The translations under genes were made by a program, and so were the position numbers. DNA of 61,645 bases from Muribaculaceae bacterium (GTDB lineage Bacteria; Bacteroidota; Bacteroidia; Bacteroidales; Muribaculaceae): contig JAGANS010000040.1 in NCBI GenBank assembly GCA_017624155.1, positions 1 to 61,645 of the forward strand. The letters are read 5' to 3'. A model generated the notes under the pieces. That model was not told the DNA's origin. It made no database searches and saw only the letters and a list, made by a program, of their open reading frames with translations. This document shows positions 52,024-61,572 of the stretch, one piece after another. The number at the start of each line of letters is the position of its first letter. Position 1 is the stretch's first letter.

Positions 52024-53093
52024 AGGTAGCCGCACTGATATCGGGCGGCGTCGACTCGGCTGTCGCCGTACACAGACTCGTAGAACAGGGCCACGACGTG
52101 CACCTGTTCTACATACGCATAGGCCGCGACGACGGTACCGGCGACTGCAGCGCCGACGAGGACATCGAGATGTGCACACTGATAGCCGCCCGCTACGGCC
52201 TGCCATTCGATGTTGTGGAGCTGCACGACGAGTACTGGGAGCATGTGATGCAGTATGCCCTCGACACGGTGCGCAGCGGCCTCACGCCTAATCCCGACAT
52301 GATGTGCAATCTCATAATCAAGTTCGGATACTTCGAGCAGCGCTGGGGACATGAATTCGACATTACCGCCTCAGGGCACTATGCCTCGACCGAGACCGAC
52401 GCCGACGGCTACAAATGGCTCACTACAGCGGTCGATCCGGTAAAGGACCAAACCGATTTTCTGGCGCGGATCACATACGACCAGCTCAGGCATATAATGT
52501 TTCCGATCGGCAATCTGCCCAAATCCGAAGTGCGCCGCATAGCGATGGAGACGCGACTGCCCAATGCCACCCGCAAGGACTCGCAGGGCATTTGCTTCCT
52601 GGGCAAGATTAATTACAACGACTTCATACGCCGTCATCTCGGAGAGATGCCCGGCCCGATCGTGGAGATTGAGACCGGGCGTGTGCTGGGCGAGCACCGC
52701 GGCTTCTGGTTTCACACTATAGGCCAGCGCAAAGGGCTTGGGCTGAGCGGCGGCCCGTGGTATGTGGTACGCAAGGACGTGGAGCGCAACATCATATACG
52801 TGTCGGGCGGCTACGGCACCGAGCAGCAATATGGACATACGCTGCACCTCGCCGAGACCCGCTTCATCACTCTTGATCCCTGGAAAGATACAGCCTGCGA
52901 GAATGTACTGATAAAATTCAAGAACCGCCACATGCCCGAATTTCTCACCGGCACCCTCACACGCGGCACAGTATCCGGTGAATATACCATTGAATCGGAA
53001 CGCAAGGTGCAGGGCATAGCACCGGGTCAGTTTGCCGTGCTATACGACAGCAATGGCCACCGCTGTTTGGGTTCGGGCATCATAAGCGTGTAA
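52020..53093 (+). CDS. mnmA: tRNA 2-thiouridine(34) synthase MnmA
   Basis: A 357-residue tRNA-modifying enzyme that adds sulphur to U34 of tRNA-Lys, -Glu and -Gln. The PP-loop is ALISGGVDSAVAVHRL at the N-terminus. The Cys in LTPNPDMMCNLIIKFG and the Cys in DSQGICFLGK are the catalytic pair. GFWFHTIGQRKGLGLSGGPW is the central family block. It overlaps the DUF5106 gene by 4 bases. Confidence 0.95.
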   Translation: MKVAALISGGVDSAVAVHRLVEQGHDVHLFYIRIGRDDGTGDCSADEDIEMCTLIAARYGLPFDVVELHDEYWEHVMQYALDTVRSGLTPNPDMMCNLIIKFGYFEQRWGHEFDITASGHYASTETDADGYKWLTTAVDPVKDQTDFLARITYDQLRHIMFPIGNLPKSEVRRIAMETRLPNATRKDSQGICFLGKINYNDFIRRHLGEMPGPIVEIETGRVLGEHRGFWFHTIGQRKGLGLSGGPWYVVRKDVERNIIYVSGGYGTEQQYGHTLHLAETRFITLDPWKDTACENVLIKFKNRHMPEFLTGTLTRGTVSGEYTIESERKVQGIAPGQFAVLYDSNGHRCLGSGIISV

Positions 53094-53126
53094 GCACTAA
53101 TATTTCCTGACAATTCCAAGCTACTT

Positions 53127-53723
53127 ATGGAAGACCGAATAAAACTCAATGTAATGGGGCTGTCGTACAACCAGCTGCAAAGCGGAGCTTTCGCATTGCT
53201 GCTGGCACAGGAGGACGGACCATACCGCATACCCGTGGTGATCGGAGCCGCCGAGGCCCAGTCGATCGCCATCCGCCTCGAAGGCATAACGCCGCCGAGA
53301 CCTCTCACCCACGACCTGTTCATGAGCTTTGCGCAGGCATTTGGCGTCAGACTCCGCGAAGTATTTATCTACCGCTTTGAAGACGGTATATTTTCCTCGG
53401 AACTCACATTTACCGACGGTGAGCGCCAGATAGTGCTCGACGCCCGCACATCCGACGCCATAGCCATAGCCATGCGCTGCAAGGCGCCGATATGGACCAC
53501 CCGCGCCATACTTGAGGAGACAGGATTCATCATCGAGGATGAACCGTCCAAGCCCGGCGATGGCGCCGAGGCCCCGGTGACCGACATATCGCCCGAACCG
53601 TCCCCCGAGCGCCTGGCCATCGAGGAGCTCGAAAAGATGCTCGCCCGACTCATCGAGGACGAAAACTATGAGGAGGCCGCCCGCATCAGCGAAATAATCA
53701 AGCGCAAGAAGGCTCAGCAATAG
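53127..53723 (+). CDS. DUF151 bifunctional-nuclease-family protein with UVR motif
   Basis: A 198-residue protein. Residues 1-135 are DUF151 (VVIGAAEAQSIAIRLEGITP and VLDARTSDAIAIAMRC). The C-terminal 40 residues are a UVR-like helix pair (IEELEKMLARLIEDENYEEA), joined by a Pro/Asp-rich linker. DUF151 proteins have been reported as nucleases; activity here is inferred. It lies 33 bases after mnmA and 51 bases before the transporter gene. Confidence 0.85.
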   Translation: MEDRIKLNVMGLSYNQLQSGAFALLLAQEDGPYRIPVVIGAAEAQSIAIRLEGITPPRPLTHDLFMSFAQAFGVRLREVFIYRFEDGIFSSELTFTDGERQIVLDARTSDAIAIAMRCKAPIWTTRAILEETGFIIEDEPSKPGDGAEAPVTDISPEPSPERLAIEELEKMLARLIEDENYEEAARISEIIKRKKAQQ

Positions 53724-53774
53724 CACCTTGCGCATCCGTCATTACTGATAAACCTGAAAAACTGAATAATCAAA

Positions 53775-55124
53775 ATGAAAAGTCTTAAAGTACGCCTGGC
53801 AGCCCTCGGCTTCCTTGAATTTGCCGTATGGGGCTCGTACCTCGTATCGCTGGGCATGTATCTCGGCAGCGCCGGTCTCGGCGATTATGTATTCTGGTTC
53901 TACACCGTGCAGGGCCTTGTATCGCTCTTCATGCCCGGCCTTATAGGCGTGATAGCCGACCGTTATATCCCCGCACAGAAGATGATGAGCCTCTGCCATG
54001 TGCTGGCAGGCGCGTTTATGATTGCTGCCGGCTGCTATGCTATGAGCGCCGGCAATGACGTGCACTTTGGCCCTCTGTTCACACTCTATACTCTGTCGGT
54101 GGCCTTCTTCATGCCTACGATCGGCCTTAACAACTCAGTCGCATTCAGCGCCATGACCAAGGCCGGCATGGATACCGTAAAGGAATTTCCTGCTATACGC
54201 TGTTTCGGCACGATAGGCTTTATATGCGCCGAGCTGCTTGTCAATTTCGTATCGATAGGAGGCCAGGCAATACAGTTCACCTACTACCAGTTCTTCACCT
54301 GCGGCATAATCAGCTTAATACTGGCAGTCTACGCCCTGACGATGCCCGCCTGCGACACCAACCGCAATTCGCACGGCTCTCTCGCCGACGTCCTCGGGCT
54401 GAGCGCCTTCAAGCTCTTCAAGCGCAAGGAGATGGCGATATTCTTCATATTCAGTATGCTGCTCGGTGTATCGCTTCAGATCACCAACTCGTACGGCACC
54501 ATGTTTATCGAGCACTTCGGCAAGGTAGAGCAGTATGCCAACGACTTCTTCGCCGCCAATCCCACCTTCTTGATTTCGCTCTCACAGGCCAGCGAGGCGC
54601 TGTGCATCCTTCTCATCCCTGTATGCCTGCGCAAATTCGGCATCAAGGGTGTGATGCTCATGGCGATGTTTGCATGGACGCTCCGTTTCGGCTTCTTCGG
54701 CCTCGGCAACACCAGTCCGTCGGGCGTATGGCTTCTGATGCTCTCGTGTATCGTCTACGGCGTGGCCTTCGACTTCTTCAATGTATCGGGCGGCCTGTTT
54801 GTCGACCGTCAGACCTCGCCCGAGATGCGCTCGTCGGCCCAGGGCCTGTTCATGATCATGACCAACGGCATCGGTGCCTCGATCGGCACATTCCTGGCCG
54901 GCACTCTTGTAATCAACAAGAATGTATTCGCCGCGGGCCTTGACGCCGTGCAGCAACTGGCCGGATGGCGCGAATCATGGTTCATATTCGCCGGCTATGC
55001 ACTCATAGTAGGCGTTCTCTTCTTCTTCATATTCAAGCAGCCCAAACATCATGCCGGTGACGAGAGCGTGAAACAGGCCGAGGAAACTCCCTCCGGTGCC
55101 GGCGGATTCGTCGATGATAAATGA
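53775..55124 (+). CDS. NupG-like nucleoside transporter (MFS)
   Basis: A 449-residue permease with about twelve hydrophobic helices. The opening RLAALGFLEFAVWGSYLVSL, the middle VKEFPAIRCFGTIGFICAEL and the late FDFFNVSGGLFVDRQTSPEM with QGLFMIMTNGIGA are family hallmarks of the nucleoside:H+ symporter group in Bacteroidota. Purine or pyrimidine preference is not visible. The C-terminus is a short hydrophilic tail that overlaps the rsmE start (ATGA), so the two are coupled. Confidence 0.85.
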   Translation: MKSLKVRLAALGFLEFAVWGSYLVSLGMYLGSAGLGDYVFWFYTVQGLVSLFMPGLIGVIADRYIPAQKMMSLCHVLAGAFMIAAGCYAMSAGNDVHFGPLFTLYTLSVAFFMPTIGLNNSVAFSAMTKAGMDTVKEFPAIRCFGTIGFICAELLVNFVSIGGQAIQFTYYQFFTCGIISLILAVYALTMPACDTNRNSHGSLADVLGLSAFKLFKRKEMAIFFIFSMLLGVSLQITNSYGTMFIEHFGKVEQYANDFFAANPTFLISLSQASEALCILLIPVCLRKFGIKGVMLMAMFAWTLRFGFFGLGNTSPSGVWLLMLSCIVYGVAFDFFNVSGGLFVDRQTSPEMRSSAQGLFMIMTNGIGASIGTFLAGTLVINKNVFAAGLDAVQQLAGWRESWFIFAGYALIVGVLFFFIFKQPKHHAGDESVKQAEETPSGAGGFVDDK

Positions 55125-55825
55125 TACGCTTCTACGCCCCTGACATAGCCGAGACACTCACTCTGCCCGAGAGCGATTCGGGGCATTGTGTGCGCGTGCT
55201 CAGGATGCAGCCCGGCGACAGCATCGAGGTTGTCGACGGCAAGGGATTGCTCTACAGCTGCATTCTGCGCGACGCCAATCCCCGCAGAGCCACTGTCGAC
55301 ATCACCGAGACTGTCGCACTGCCAAAGGTATGGCCGGGCAACATCACAATAGCGATCGCGCCGACCAAGCACAACGACCGCATGGAATGGCTTGTAGAGA
55401 AACTTGTCGAGATCGGAGTAGACCGTATAGTGCCGCTGCGCTGCCGCCACTCCGAGCGCAAGGACATCAACACCGAGCGCCTGACAAAGATTGCCGTATC
55501 GGCTATGAAGCAGTCGCTCAAAGCCATATTGCCGCAAATCGACGAGATGACTCCCTACCGCGACTTTATCGGCGCATGCACATCGCAGCAACGCTTCATA
55601 GCCTACTGCGACCCCACAATACCCCGCCGTCAACTGGCACGTGAACTCACCCGGGATAGCGACGTGACGGTGCTCATCGGCCCCGAAGGCGACTTCTCGC
55701 CCGAGGAAATACACATGGCCCTCGACAGCGGCTGGATACCGGCCACGCTTGGCGACAACCGCCTGCGCACCGAGACCGCCGCCCTCGTCGCCTGCGACAC
55801 ATTCCATATAATCAACACACTCTGA
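55121..55825 (+). CDS. rsmE: 16S rRNA m3U1498 methyltransferase RsmE
   Basis: A 234-residue SPOUT methyltransferase acting on the small-subunit decoding region. An N-terminal PUA-like domain (SGHCVRVLRMQPGDSIEVVD) is followed by the knotted domain: IAIAPTKHNDRMEWLVEKLV, IGPEGDFSPEEI (the SAM-binding knot) and LGDNRLRTETAALVACD. Both the length and the closing motif are typical. It is translationally coupled to the transporter. Confidence 0.95.
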   Translation: MIRFYAPDIAETLTLPESDSGHCVRVLRMQPGDSIEVVDGKGLLYSCILRDANPRRATVDITETVALPKVWPGNITIAIAPTKHNDRMEWLVEKLVEIGVDRIVPLRCRHSERKDINTERLTKIAVSAMKQSLKAILPQIDEMTPYRDFIGACTSQQRFIAYCDPTIPRRQLARELTRDSDVTVLIGPEGDFSPEEIHMALDSGWIPATLGDNRLRTETAALVACDTFHIINTL

Positions 55826-55844
55826 CATGAACACCAAGTTTTTG

Positions 55845-55892
55845 CCCTTGAAAAGGTGTGAATAAGCAGCACTCCATACCCTTGAAAAGGTG
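55845..55892. repeat. Direct repeat of a small dyad
   Basis: CCCTTGAAAAGGTG occurs at 55845-55858 and 55879-55892, period 34. Each copy holds CCTT-GAA-AAGG. Confidence 0.7.
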
Positions 55893-55955
55893 CAAAAAGT
55901 TTTAGCATTTACCTGATATTTGCCGATTTATATGGCAGGAATGTTATGAACGCAG

Positions 55956-55982
55956 AAAAGCCGGGGACAGCCCGGCTTTTTT
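55956..55982. terminator. Bidirectional terminator between rsmE and tolC
   Basis: AAAAGCCGGG (55956-55965) and CCCGGCTTTT (55971-55980), loop of 5, with TT after it. Both arms give U-rich tails, fitting convergent genes. Confidence 0.85.
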
Positions 55983-56012
55983 GATAACCAAAAGTATTGT
56001 GGAGGTGTGGGG

Positions 56013-57314
56013 TCAGCGGTTGTAGAATCCGAGGATACGGGCGCGGAGCAGGGCTTCGTATCGTGCCTGCACCGACTCGGCGAGCGACGATGTATAGTCG
56101 CTGCGCGATTTTTCGTACTCGGTAGCGTTGGCCTTGCCATTGTCATATTTGATGCGCATGGCATCGAATGCCTTCGCGGCTGACTCCACAGCCACAAGAG
56201 CGGCATCGCGCTTCTTGTGTGCGGCAGTCGCCTGGGTGTATGCAATCATGATCGACTTGTATAGCCGCTGACGCGAGTCGTCGAGTTGCAGACGCGCATT
56301 GTCGGCCTGAATGCGGGCACGGCGCACCGAGTTGCGGGTCGAGAAGGCGTCGAAAATGGGCACCGACAGCGAGAAGCCGATCTGCTTGGCAAAGTTGTGG
56401 CGCATCTGCGGGCCGAAGCCTTCGGATTTCATACCAGATACAGTATAGTAGTTGGAACCGAGGCCAGCGTTGAACGACAGTGTGGGGATATATCCCGACT
56501 TGGCGAGCGACACATTCTTTTCGGCCGCCTCGGTTGCCAGACGCCCGGCCTTCATGGAATGGTTGTTGGCAAGAGCGTTGGCATACACCTCGACAGGATC
56601 GAGCAGTGGCATCAGAGTATCGGGCAAAGCCTCGATAGCGAAGTCGGCCTCGGCAGGAAGGTTGAGCAACTGACGCAGGTCGAGCATTGCCATTGCGCTG
56701 TCGTTGACGCAGTTCACAAGGTATAGCTCGTCCTGACTCACCTGTGCCTGAGCCTGATATATGTCAAGTTCAGGAATCTTGCCTGCATCAAGGAGAACAC
56801 CGCGGCGCGCGAGCTCGTCGCGGGAAATATCGAGACGTATGCGGGCCACCTGCACCATCTCGGCCGTGTACAAGGCCTGGAGATACTGGCCGATGACATT
56901 GAGTTCCACATCGTCCTTGGCAGCCTCGGTCTGCTCGACGAGGGCGCGGAGGTCGGCCTTGGCATAATCGAGACGCCGAATGGCCGAAAGCCCCTGAAAT
57001 ATCGGCAGTGAGAGCTGTGCGCCGGCCGAGAAGGACGAGGTGTTGCGATTGGCATAGGTATTGTCGGCGGTAAGGCCGCGGCCGAAGTTGAAGCTCTGCG
57101 ATGCATAGCCGCTCATCTGTGGCAGGAAGCGGTCCTTGGCCTCGGTAATGGCAAGCTCGCCCTGAGTGGCCTGCAGGGCCTGGCGCTTGACGCCAATATT
57201 GTTATCGATGGCATAGGACACACAGCGGTCGAGTGTCCAGGTGTCCTGCGCCCGGCCCGATATGGCCGCGGCAGCGATAAGGAGAGTAACAGCAAGTGCT
57301 TTCATCACGGTCAC
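56013..57314 (-). CDS. TolC-family outer membrane efflux channel
   Basis: A 433-residue exported protein of the outer membrane efflux family. After a signal peptide (to about 21: AAAAISGRA) it has two related helical halves; AIDNNIGVKRQALQATQGEL is near the start of the first and ALANNHSMKAGRLATEAAEK of the second, the internal duplication of TolC. It would be the exit duct for the ABC pump encoded just upstream. Its start overlaps the adaptor gene by 4 bases. Confidence 0.9.
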   Translation of the reverse strand: MTVMKALAVTLLIAAAAISGRAQDTWTLDRCVSYAIDNNIGVKRQALQATQGELAITEAKDRFLPQMSGYASQSFNFGRGLTADNTYANRNTSSFSAGAQLSLPIFQGLSAIRRLDYAKADLRALVEQTEAAKDDVELNVIGQYLQALYTAEMVQVARIRLDISRDELARRGVLLDAGKIPELDIYQAQAQVSQDELYLVNCVNDSAMAMLDLRQLLNLPAEADFAIEALPDTLMPLLDPVEVYANALANNHSMKAGRLATEAAEKNVSLAKSGYIPTLSFNAGLGSNYYTVSGMKSEGFGPQMRHNFAKQIGFSLSVPIFDAFSTRNSVRRARIQADNARLQLDDSRQRLYKSIMIAYTQATAAHKKRDAALVAVESAAKAFDAMRIKYDNGKANATEYEKSRSDYTSSLAESVQARYEALLRARILGFYNR

Positions 57315-58405
57315 TGGATTTTTTCGCCGCGGAGCACGGCAGTTGAGTCAATGCCTTCTTTCACCTCTATATTGATACCGTCGCTTATGCCTGTGGAAAT
57401 AGCTTTGCGGGTAAATGCCTGCTGAGGCACAGTGTCGGTAAGTATATAGACGTATGCCGAGTCGCCCGAGAATTCCACAACCGACTCGGGCACGGCAAGG
57501 ATATCGATGGCCTTCTCAAGGCTTACCGAAGCGTTGGCGCTGTATCCGGCGCGCAGGCCCTCGTAATTGTCAAGTTTGAGCGCGGCCTTAATCTCGAATG
57601 TATTGGCGCCGCTTGAGTCAGTGCCTTTGGGCGATATGTATTCGATCACGGCGGTAGGCTTGAGGTCGGGCATTGCACCGATGGAGATCTGCATCGGCAG
57701 GCCCAGACTGAGGCGGCCGACCTCTGTCTCGTCGACATTACCACGGAAGATAAGGTTGGACATATCGGCGATTGTGGCGATTGTGGTGCCGTCGTTGAAT
57801 GTATTGGACTGTATCACCGAAGAACCCACCTTGACGGGTACATCAAGTACCAGGCCGTCGATTGTGGCGCGCACCTGGGTGTTGCTTTCCGATGCGTTGT
57901 ACTGTGATACGCCCTCGCGCACGATGCGGTATGCGTCGCGGGCGGCATCGAACTCCGATTTAGCGCGGCTGTAGGTCTTCGCGGTGTTCTCATATTCCTC
58001 GCGCGATATCACTTTCTTTTCGTACAGAGCCTTGTCGCGTTCATATTTCACCTTGGCATCGGCAAGGTCAATCTCGGCAACGTTCACACGATTCTGGGCC
58101 GATGACAGCTGCGAAGCATCAGGAATCACCTTGATTGTAGCGATCACGTCGCCGGCATGCACCTGATCACCGGCCTCTACCTTGATTTCGGAAATTATAC
58201 CCGAAATCTGGGGCTTTATAAGAATTTCGTCACGGGGCTCTATCTTGCCGGTGAGCACGGTGGTACGCTCGATGGTGACACGGTCGGGCTGCACGGTGGC
58301 AAACCGGGCCTGTTCTTCCTTTGAATTGAGGTAGAGATAGACAAAAGTCCCCACAAACACAAGGGCGACGATTGTCCAGAGGAGAATGCGAAAGAATTTT
58401 TTCAT
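57311..58405 (-). CDS. Periplasmic adaptor (MacA/HlyD-type membrane fusion protein)
   Basis: A 364-residue adaptor. One N-terminal membrane helix (ILLWTIVALVFVGTFVYLYL) is followed by the lipoyl/barrel-sandwich half ILIKPQISGIISEIKVEAGD, a coiled coil of about 100 residues (QLSSAQNRVNVAEIDLADAK onward) and the second half with VDETEVGRLSLGLPMQISIG. It would bridge the ABC permeases and the TolC-like channel. It lies between the second permease and tolC on the minus strand. Confidence 0.9.
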   Translation of the reverse strand: MKKFFRILLWTIVALVFVGTFVYLYLNSKEEQARFATVQPDRVTIERTTVLTGKIEPRDEILIKPQISGIISEIKVEAGDQVHAGDVIATIKVIPDASQLSSAQNRVNVAEIDLADAKVKYERDKALYEKKVISREEYENTAKTYSRAKSEFDAARDAYRIVREGVSQYNASESNTQVRATIDGLVLDVPVKVGSSVIQSNTFNDGTTIATIADMSNLIFRGNVDETEVGRLSLGLPMQISIGAMPDLKPTAVIEYISPKGTDSSGANTFEIKAALKLDNYEGLRAGYSANASVSLEKAIDILAVPESVVEFSGDSAYVYILTDTVPQQAFTRKAISTGISDGINIEVKEGIDSTAVLRGEKIQ

Positions 58406-58443
58406 TGCTGTTTTATGGTGTTTTCTGTTATATTTCGTGTTGA

Positions 58444-59691
58444 TTATTTATCGCGGATTGCCTCGATTGGCCTGATTCTCATGGCCTCGACAGCCGGGAG
58501 TGTGCCGGCAAGCGAACCCAGCACAAAGAACACCGCCACTATGGTGGCAGCCGTGGAGAACGGCAACTGGAAGCCGGCGGCGCCGAGTGTAGGCGACATC
58601 GTGCCTTTGTCGACGAGACCCAGCACAAGGCTGGCAAAGCACACGCCGGCAATACCTGCGACAATGGTAAGCAGCACACTCTCCGACAATACCTGCACGG
58701 TGATATCGGCCGGTTTAGCGCCGATTGCGCGGCGGATACCGAACTCGTGTGTGCGCTCCTTCACTATTATCCACATTATATTGCCGACACCTATCACGCC
58801 GGCCATCAGCGAACTCGCACCGATAAACAGGGCCAGAATGCTGAGACCGAGGAACATTGTGTCGATCATCTCGAACATCTCCGACACATCCATGAAGTTA
58901 ACGGCGCGCTCGTCGTCGGGATGAATATAATGTGCGGCGGAGATTATACGGCGTATGGCTTTTTCGTTGTCGGAAGGCTTGTGACCGTCAGGAGCTGTGT
59001 AGATAAGGCCTTCTACCATCGTGCCGCGATTGAACGCAACACGCATAGTCGCCGACGGCAATACGAAGCTGTCGTCGACGCGGCTCATGATGCTTGCCTC
59101 GCCTTTTTGGCCGGCCACGCCCACGACCTTGAAATATATTCCGTTAAGGCTCACATATCTGCCGATCGGCGACTCGCCGCCAAAGAGTTCATTGGACAGG
59201 TTCTTGCCTATCACAGTCACCTTGGCCGAGCTGCGCACATCTGTATCATTGATGAATCGTCCCTCGTATATCACCGGCACCTGAATCCGGCTGAAGTCGG
59301 CGTCCACGCCCAGTGCATTGGCGCTTTTCGACTTATCATTATAGCTGGCGGACACATATTTGCGGTTCACCTCCGACGAGTACTGCATGTATGGCGCGAG
59401 TCGGCGTATGTCGGCGACATCCTGCTCGGTAAGTGTCCACCAGGAGCCCTTGTTGAAGCCCTTGTAGTTCATGCCGCGCACGCCCGAGAATACTGCGCCG
59501 GTATTGGTGGCGAATCCGGCGAAGTTGCGCCGCATGATGCCCTCGAAGCCGTGAACACCGCCCCAAAGCATGGCGAGCATGGCCGTGCCCCAGAATATAC
59601 CGAAGGCTGTAAGGAAGGTGCGCGTCTTGTTGCGCGACAGAGTGGCGACGATCTCGCGCCAGTTTTCTATGTCAAGTATTGATGTTTTCAT
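58444..59691 (-). CDS. MacB-type ABC transporter permease (second)
   Basis: A 415-residue FtsX/MacB permease without an ATPase domain. One N-terminal helix (TFLTAFGIFWGTAMLAMLWG) precedes a large periplasmic domain of about 230 residues. Three C-terminal helices follow, with KERTHEFGIRRAIGAKPADI, the conserved cytosolic coupling loop, and a closing AMRIRPIEAIRDK. It has the same layout as the neighbouring permease but differs widely in sequence, so the pump may be a heterodimer. Overlap with the first permease is 4 bases. Confidence 0.9.
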   Translation of the reverse strand: MKTSILDIENWREIVATLSRNKTRTFLTAFGIFWGTAMLAMLWGGVHGFEGIMRRNFAGFATNTGAVFSGVRGMNYKGFNKGSWWTLTEQDVADIRRLAPYMQYSSEVNRKYVSASYNDKSKSANALGVDADFSRIQVPVIYEGRFINDTDVRSSAKVTVIGKNLSNELFGGESPIGRYVSLNGIYFKVVGVAGQKGEASIMSRVDDSFVLPSATMRVAFNRGTMVEGLIYTAPDGHKPSDNEKAIRRIISAAHYIHPDDERAVNFMDVSEMFEMIDTMFLGLSILALFIGASSLMAGVIGVGNIMWIIVKERTHEFGIRRAIGAKPADITVQVLSESVLLTIVAGIAGVCFASLVLGLVDKGTMSPTLGAAGFQLPFSTAATIVAVFFVLGSLAGTLPAVEAMRIRPIEAIRDK

Positions 59692-60908
59692 TCGTCCCTC
59701 AGAGCTTCAACAGGTTTCACTTTAATTGCCTTGAGCGCCGGAAACAGCCCGGCCAGTGCGCCGCAGATAATCAGAGCGACAGTCACTTTGGCAGCTATTG
59801 CAAGGTCGACGGTGGGATCCTTGAATCCCTCGCTCTCGCCCTGCACGGTGGCTATTATCTGGAGCACTATAGTGCCGAGGACTATGCCGATATAGCCGAA
59901 GAGCGCTGTCACAGCCACGCTTTCGGACAGAATCTGTGTGAGGATCGAACGTGGCTTGGCGCCGATAGCGCGGCGGATGCCTATCTCATGGGTACGCTCC
60001 CGCACCGACACAAACATTATGTTGCTCACACCCACGATACCCGACAGCAATGTGAACAGGCCAATTATCCACACTCCAAGGTCGAGATAACCCATTGCCG
60101 CAGCGTTGGTAAGATAGGAGTTGAAACGGTTCCATACCCACACGGCACTGTTGTCGTCGGGGTCGAAAAGATGGCGGCGCGACAGAGTGTTGCGGATCTC
60201 CTGCTCGGCACGGTCGCCGTCGGCCTCGGTCTTGAGGCCCTCGACGGTAACATCAATCTGATATGCGTCATCCGAATTACCGGTCACAGCCTTGTAGGCG
60301 GTATACGGTACCATCGACTGCGAGCGCCAGCGATGAGTGTATACTCCGGCTACAGTCCATGCCAGGCCGAGGCTGTTCACAGTCTTGCCCACGGCATCGG
60401 CATCGTCGCCGAACAGTATGCGGGCATTCTTATCCGACAGCACTATGACGCGACGCGCATCGTCGATGTCGCGCCCGTTGATGAAACGTCCATGGACCAT
60501 CTCAATGCGGTTGGATTTCAGCGCATCGGGATATACGGCCTCGAAACCGTCGGTAAGTACGTCGAGCGAAGTGGATATTCTGGCGGTATCTACCGAGGCA
60601 TAGGCTCCTGCATGACTCACAATGCTATGGTTGTCGTGCTCTATGGCGCTCACATCAGCTCCTTTGAGCCGTATCCGGCGTCCGTCCTTAAAGCCCTTGT
60701 AGGGCTTGGTGGTGACACCGTTCCAGAAGGATATCACATTGTCGCTCTGTCCGTCCATATTGGCACGGAAGGCATTTGCCACACCACGCGACGCGCCCAG
60801 CAGCACTATGAGCATGAATATGCCCCAGGCCACCGATATGCCTGTGAGGACAGTACGCAGGCGGTTGTTGCGCAATGTCTGTCCTATCTCTCGCAGCAGG
60901 TCAATCAT
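59688..60908 (-). CDS. MacB-type ABC transporter permease (first)
   Basis: A 406-residue FtsX/MacB permease. The N-terminal helix (VLTGISVAWGIFMLIVLLGA), a periplasmic domain of about 220 residues, and three C-terminal helices are visible. The loop VRERTHEIGIRRAIGAKPRS is the coupling helix region for the ATPase. It ends with KAIKVKPVEALRDE, matching its paralogue. The start overlaps the ATPase gene by 8 bases. Confidence 0.9.
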   Translation of the reverse strand: MIDLLREIGQTLRNNRLRTVLTGISVAWGIFMLIVLLGASRGVANAFRANMDGQSDNVISFWNGVTTKPYKGFKDGRRIRLKGADVSAIEHDNHSIVSHAGAYASVDTARISTSLDVLTDGFEAVYPDALKSNRIEMVHGRFINGRDIDDARRVIVLSDKNARILFGDDADAVGKTVNSLGLAWTVAGVYTHRWRSQSMVPYTAYKAVTGNSDDAYQIDVTVEGLKTEADGDRAEQEIRNTLSRRHLFDPDDNSAVWVWNRFNSYLTNAAAMGYLDLGVWIIGLFTLLSGIVGVSNIMFVSVRERTHEIGIRRAIGAKPRSILTQILSESVAVTALFGYIGIVLGTIVLQIIATVQGESEGFKDPTVDLAIAAKVTVALIICGALAGLFPALKAIKVKPVEALRDE

Positions 60909-61572
60909 CGCTGTTTACAATTTCGCCGTCGGCAATACGTATGATACGGTTTGTTGCGGCGCCTACCGCGGGGTCGTGCGTCACGATCACCACAGTCATG
61001 CCCTCGTCATTGAGCCGGCGGAACACCTGCATCACTTCCTTGGATGTATGCGAGTCGAGTGCGCCGGTGGGCTCGTCGGCAAGGATAATAGACGGATTTG
61101 TGACAAGAGCGCGGGCGATGGCCACACGCTGTTTCTGACCGCCGGAAAGCTCGCCCGGCAGGTGATGCGCTCGGTCGGCGAGCCCCATGCGTTCGAGCTG
61201 TTCCATGGCCAGGGCATTGCGCTTCTTGCGTCCTATGCCCTGATAGAAGAGCGGCAGGGCCACGTTCTCGAGTGCGTTCTTATAATTAATGAGATTGAAT
61301 GACTGGAACACGAAGCCGATCATGCGGTTGCGGAGCTCGGCGGCGCGATTCTCGCTCAGATTCTTGATCAGCACACCGTCGAGCAGGTATTCGCCGCTAT
61401 CGTAGTTGTCGAGTATGCCGAGAATATTGAGAAGGGTGGATTTGCCCGAACCCGAGGCGCCCATTATCGACACAAGTTCGCCTTTCTCGATGTCGAGATT
61501 TATATCTTTAAGCACGTGCAGCGGCACAATGCCCGGATATGTCTTGTTGATGTCGCGGAGAGTAATGATCAT
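60901..61572 (-). CDS. MacB/LolD-type ABC transporter ATPase
   Basis: A 223-residue ATPase subunit. Walker A is MGASGSGKSTLLNILG (about residues 34-49), the signature is ELSGGQKQRVAIARALV, Walker B ends in ILADEPTGALD, and the H-loop is VIVTHD. The class matches MacB, FtsE and LolD; the neighbours make export of a drug, peptide or lipid likely. It is the first gene of the minus-strand pump operon. No clear promoter was found in the remaining 73 bases of the window. Confidence 0.93.
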   Translation of the reverse strand: MIITLRDINKTYPGIVPLHVLKDINLDIEKGELVSIMGASGSGKSTLLNILGILDNYDSGEYLLDGVLIKNLSENRAAELRNRMIGFVFQSFNLINYKNALENVALPLFYQGIGRKKRNALAMEQLERMGLADRAHHLPGELSGGQKQRVAIARALVTNPSIILADEPTGALDSHTSKEVMQVFRRLNDEGMTVVIVTHDPAVGAATNRIIRIADGEIVNSDD

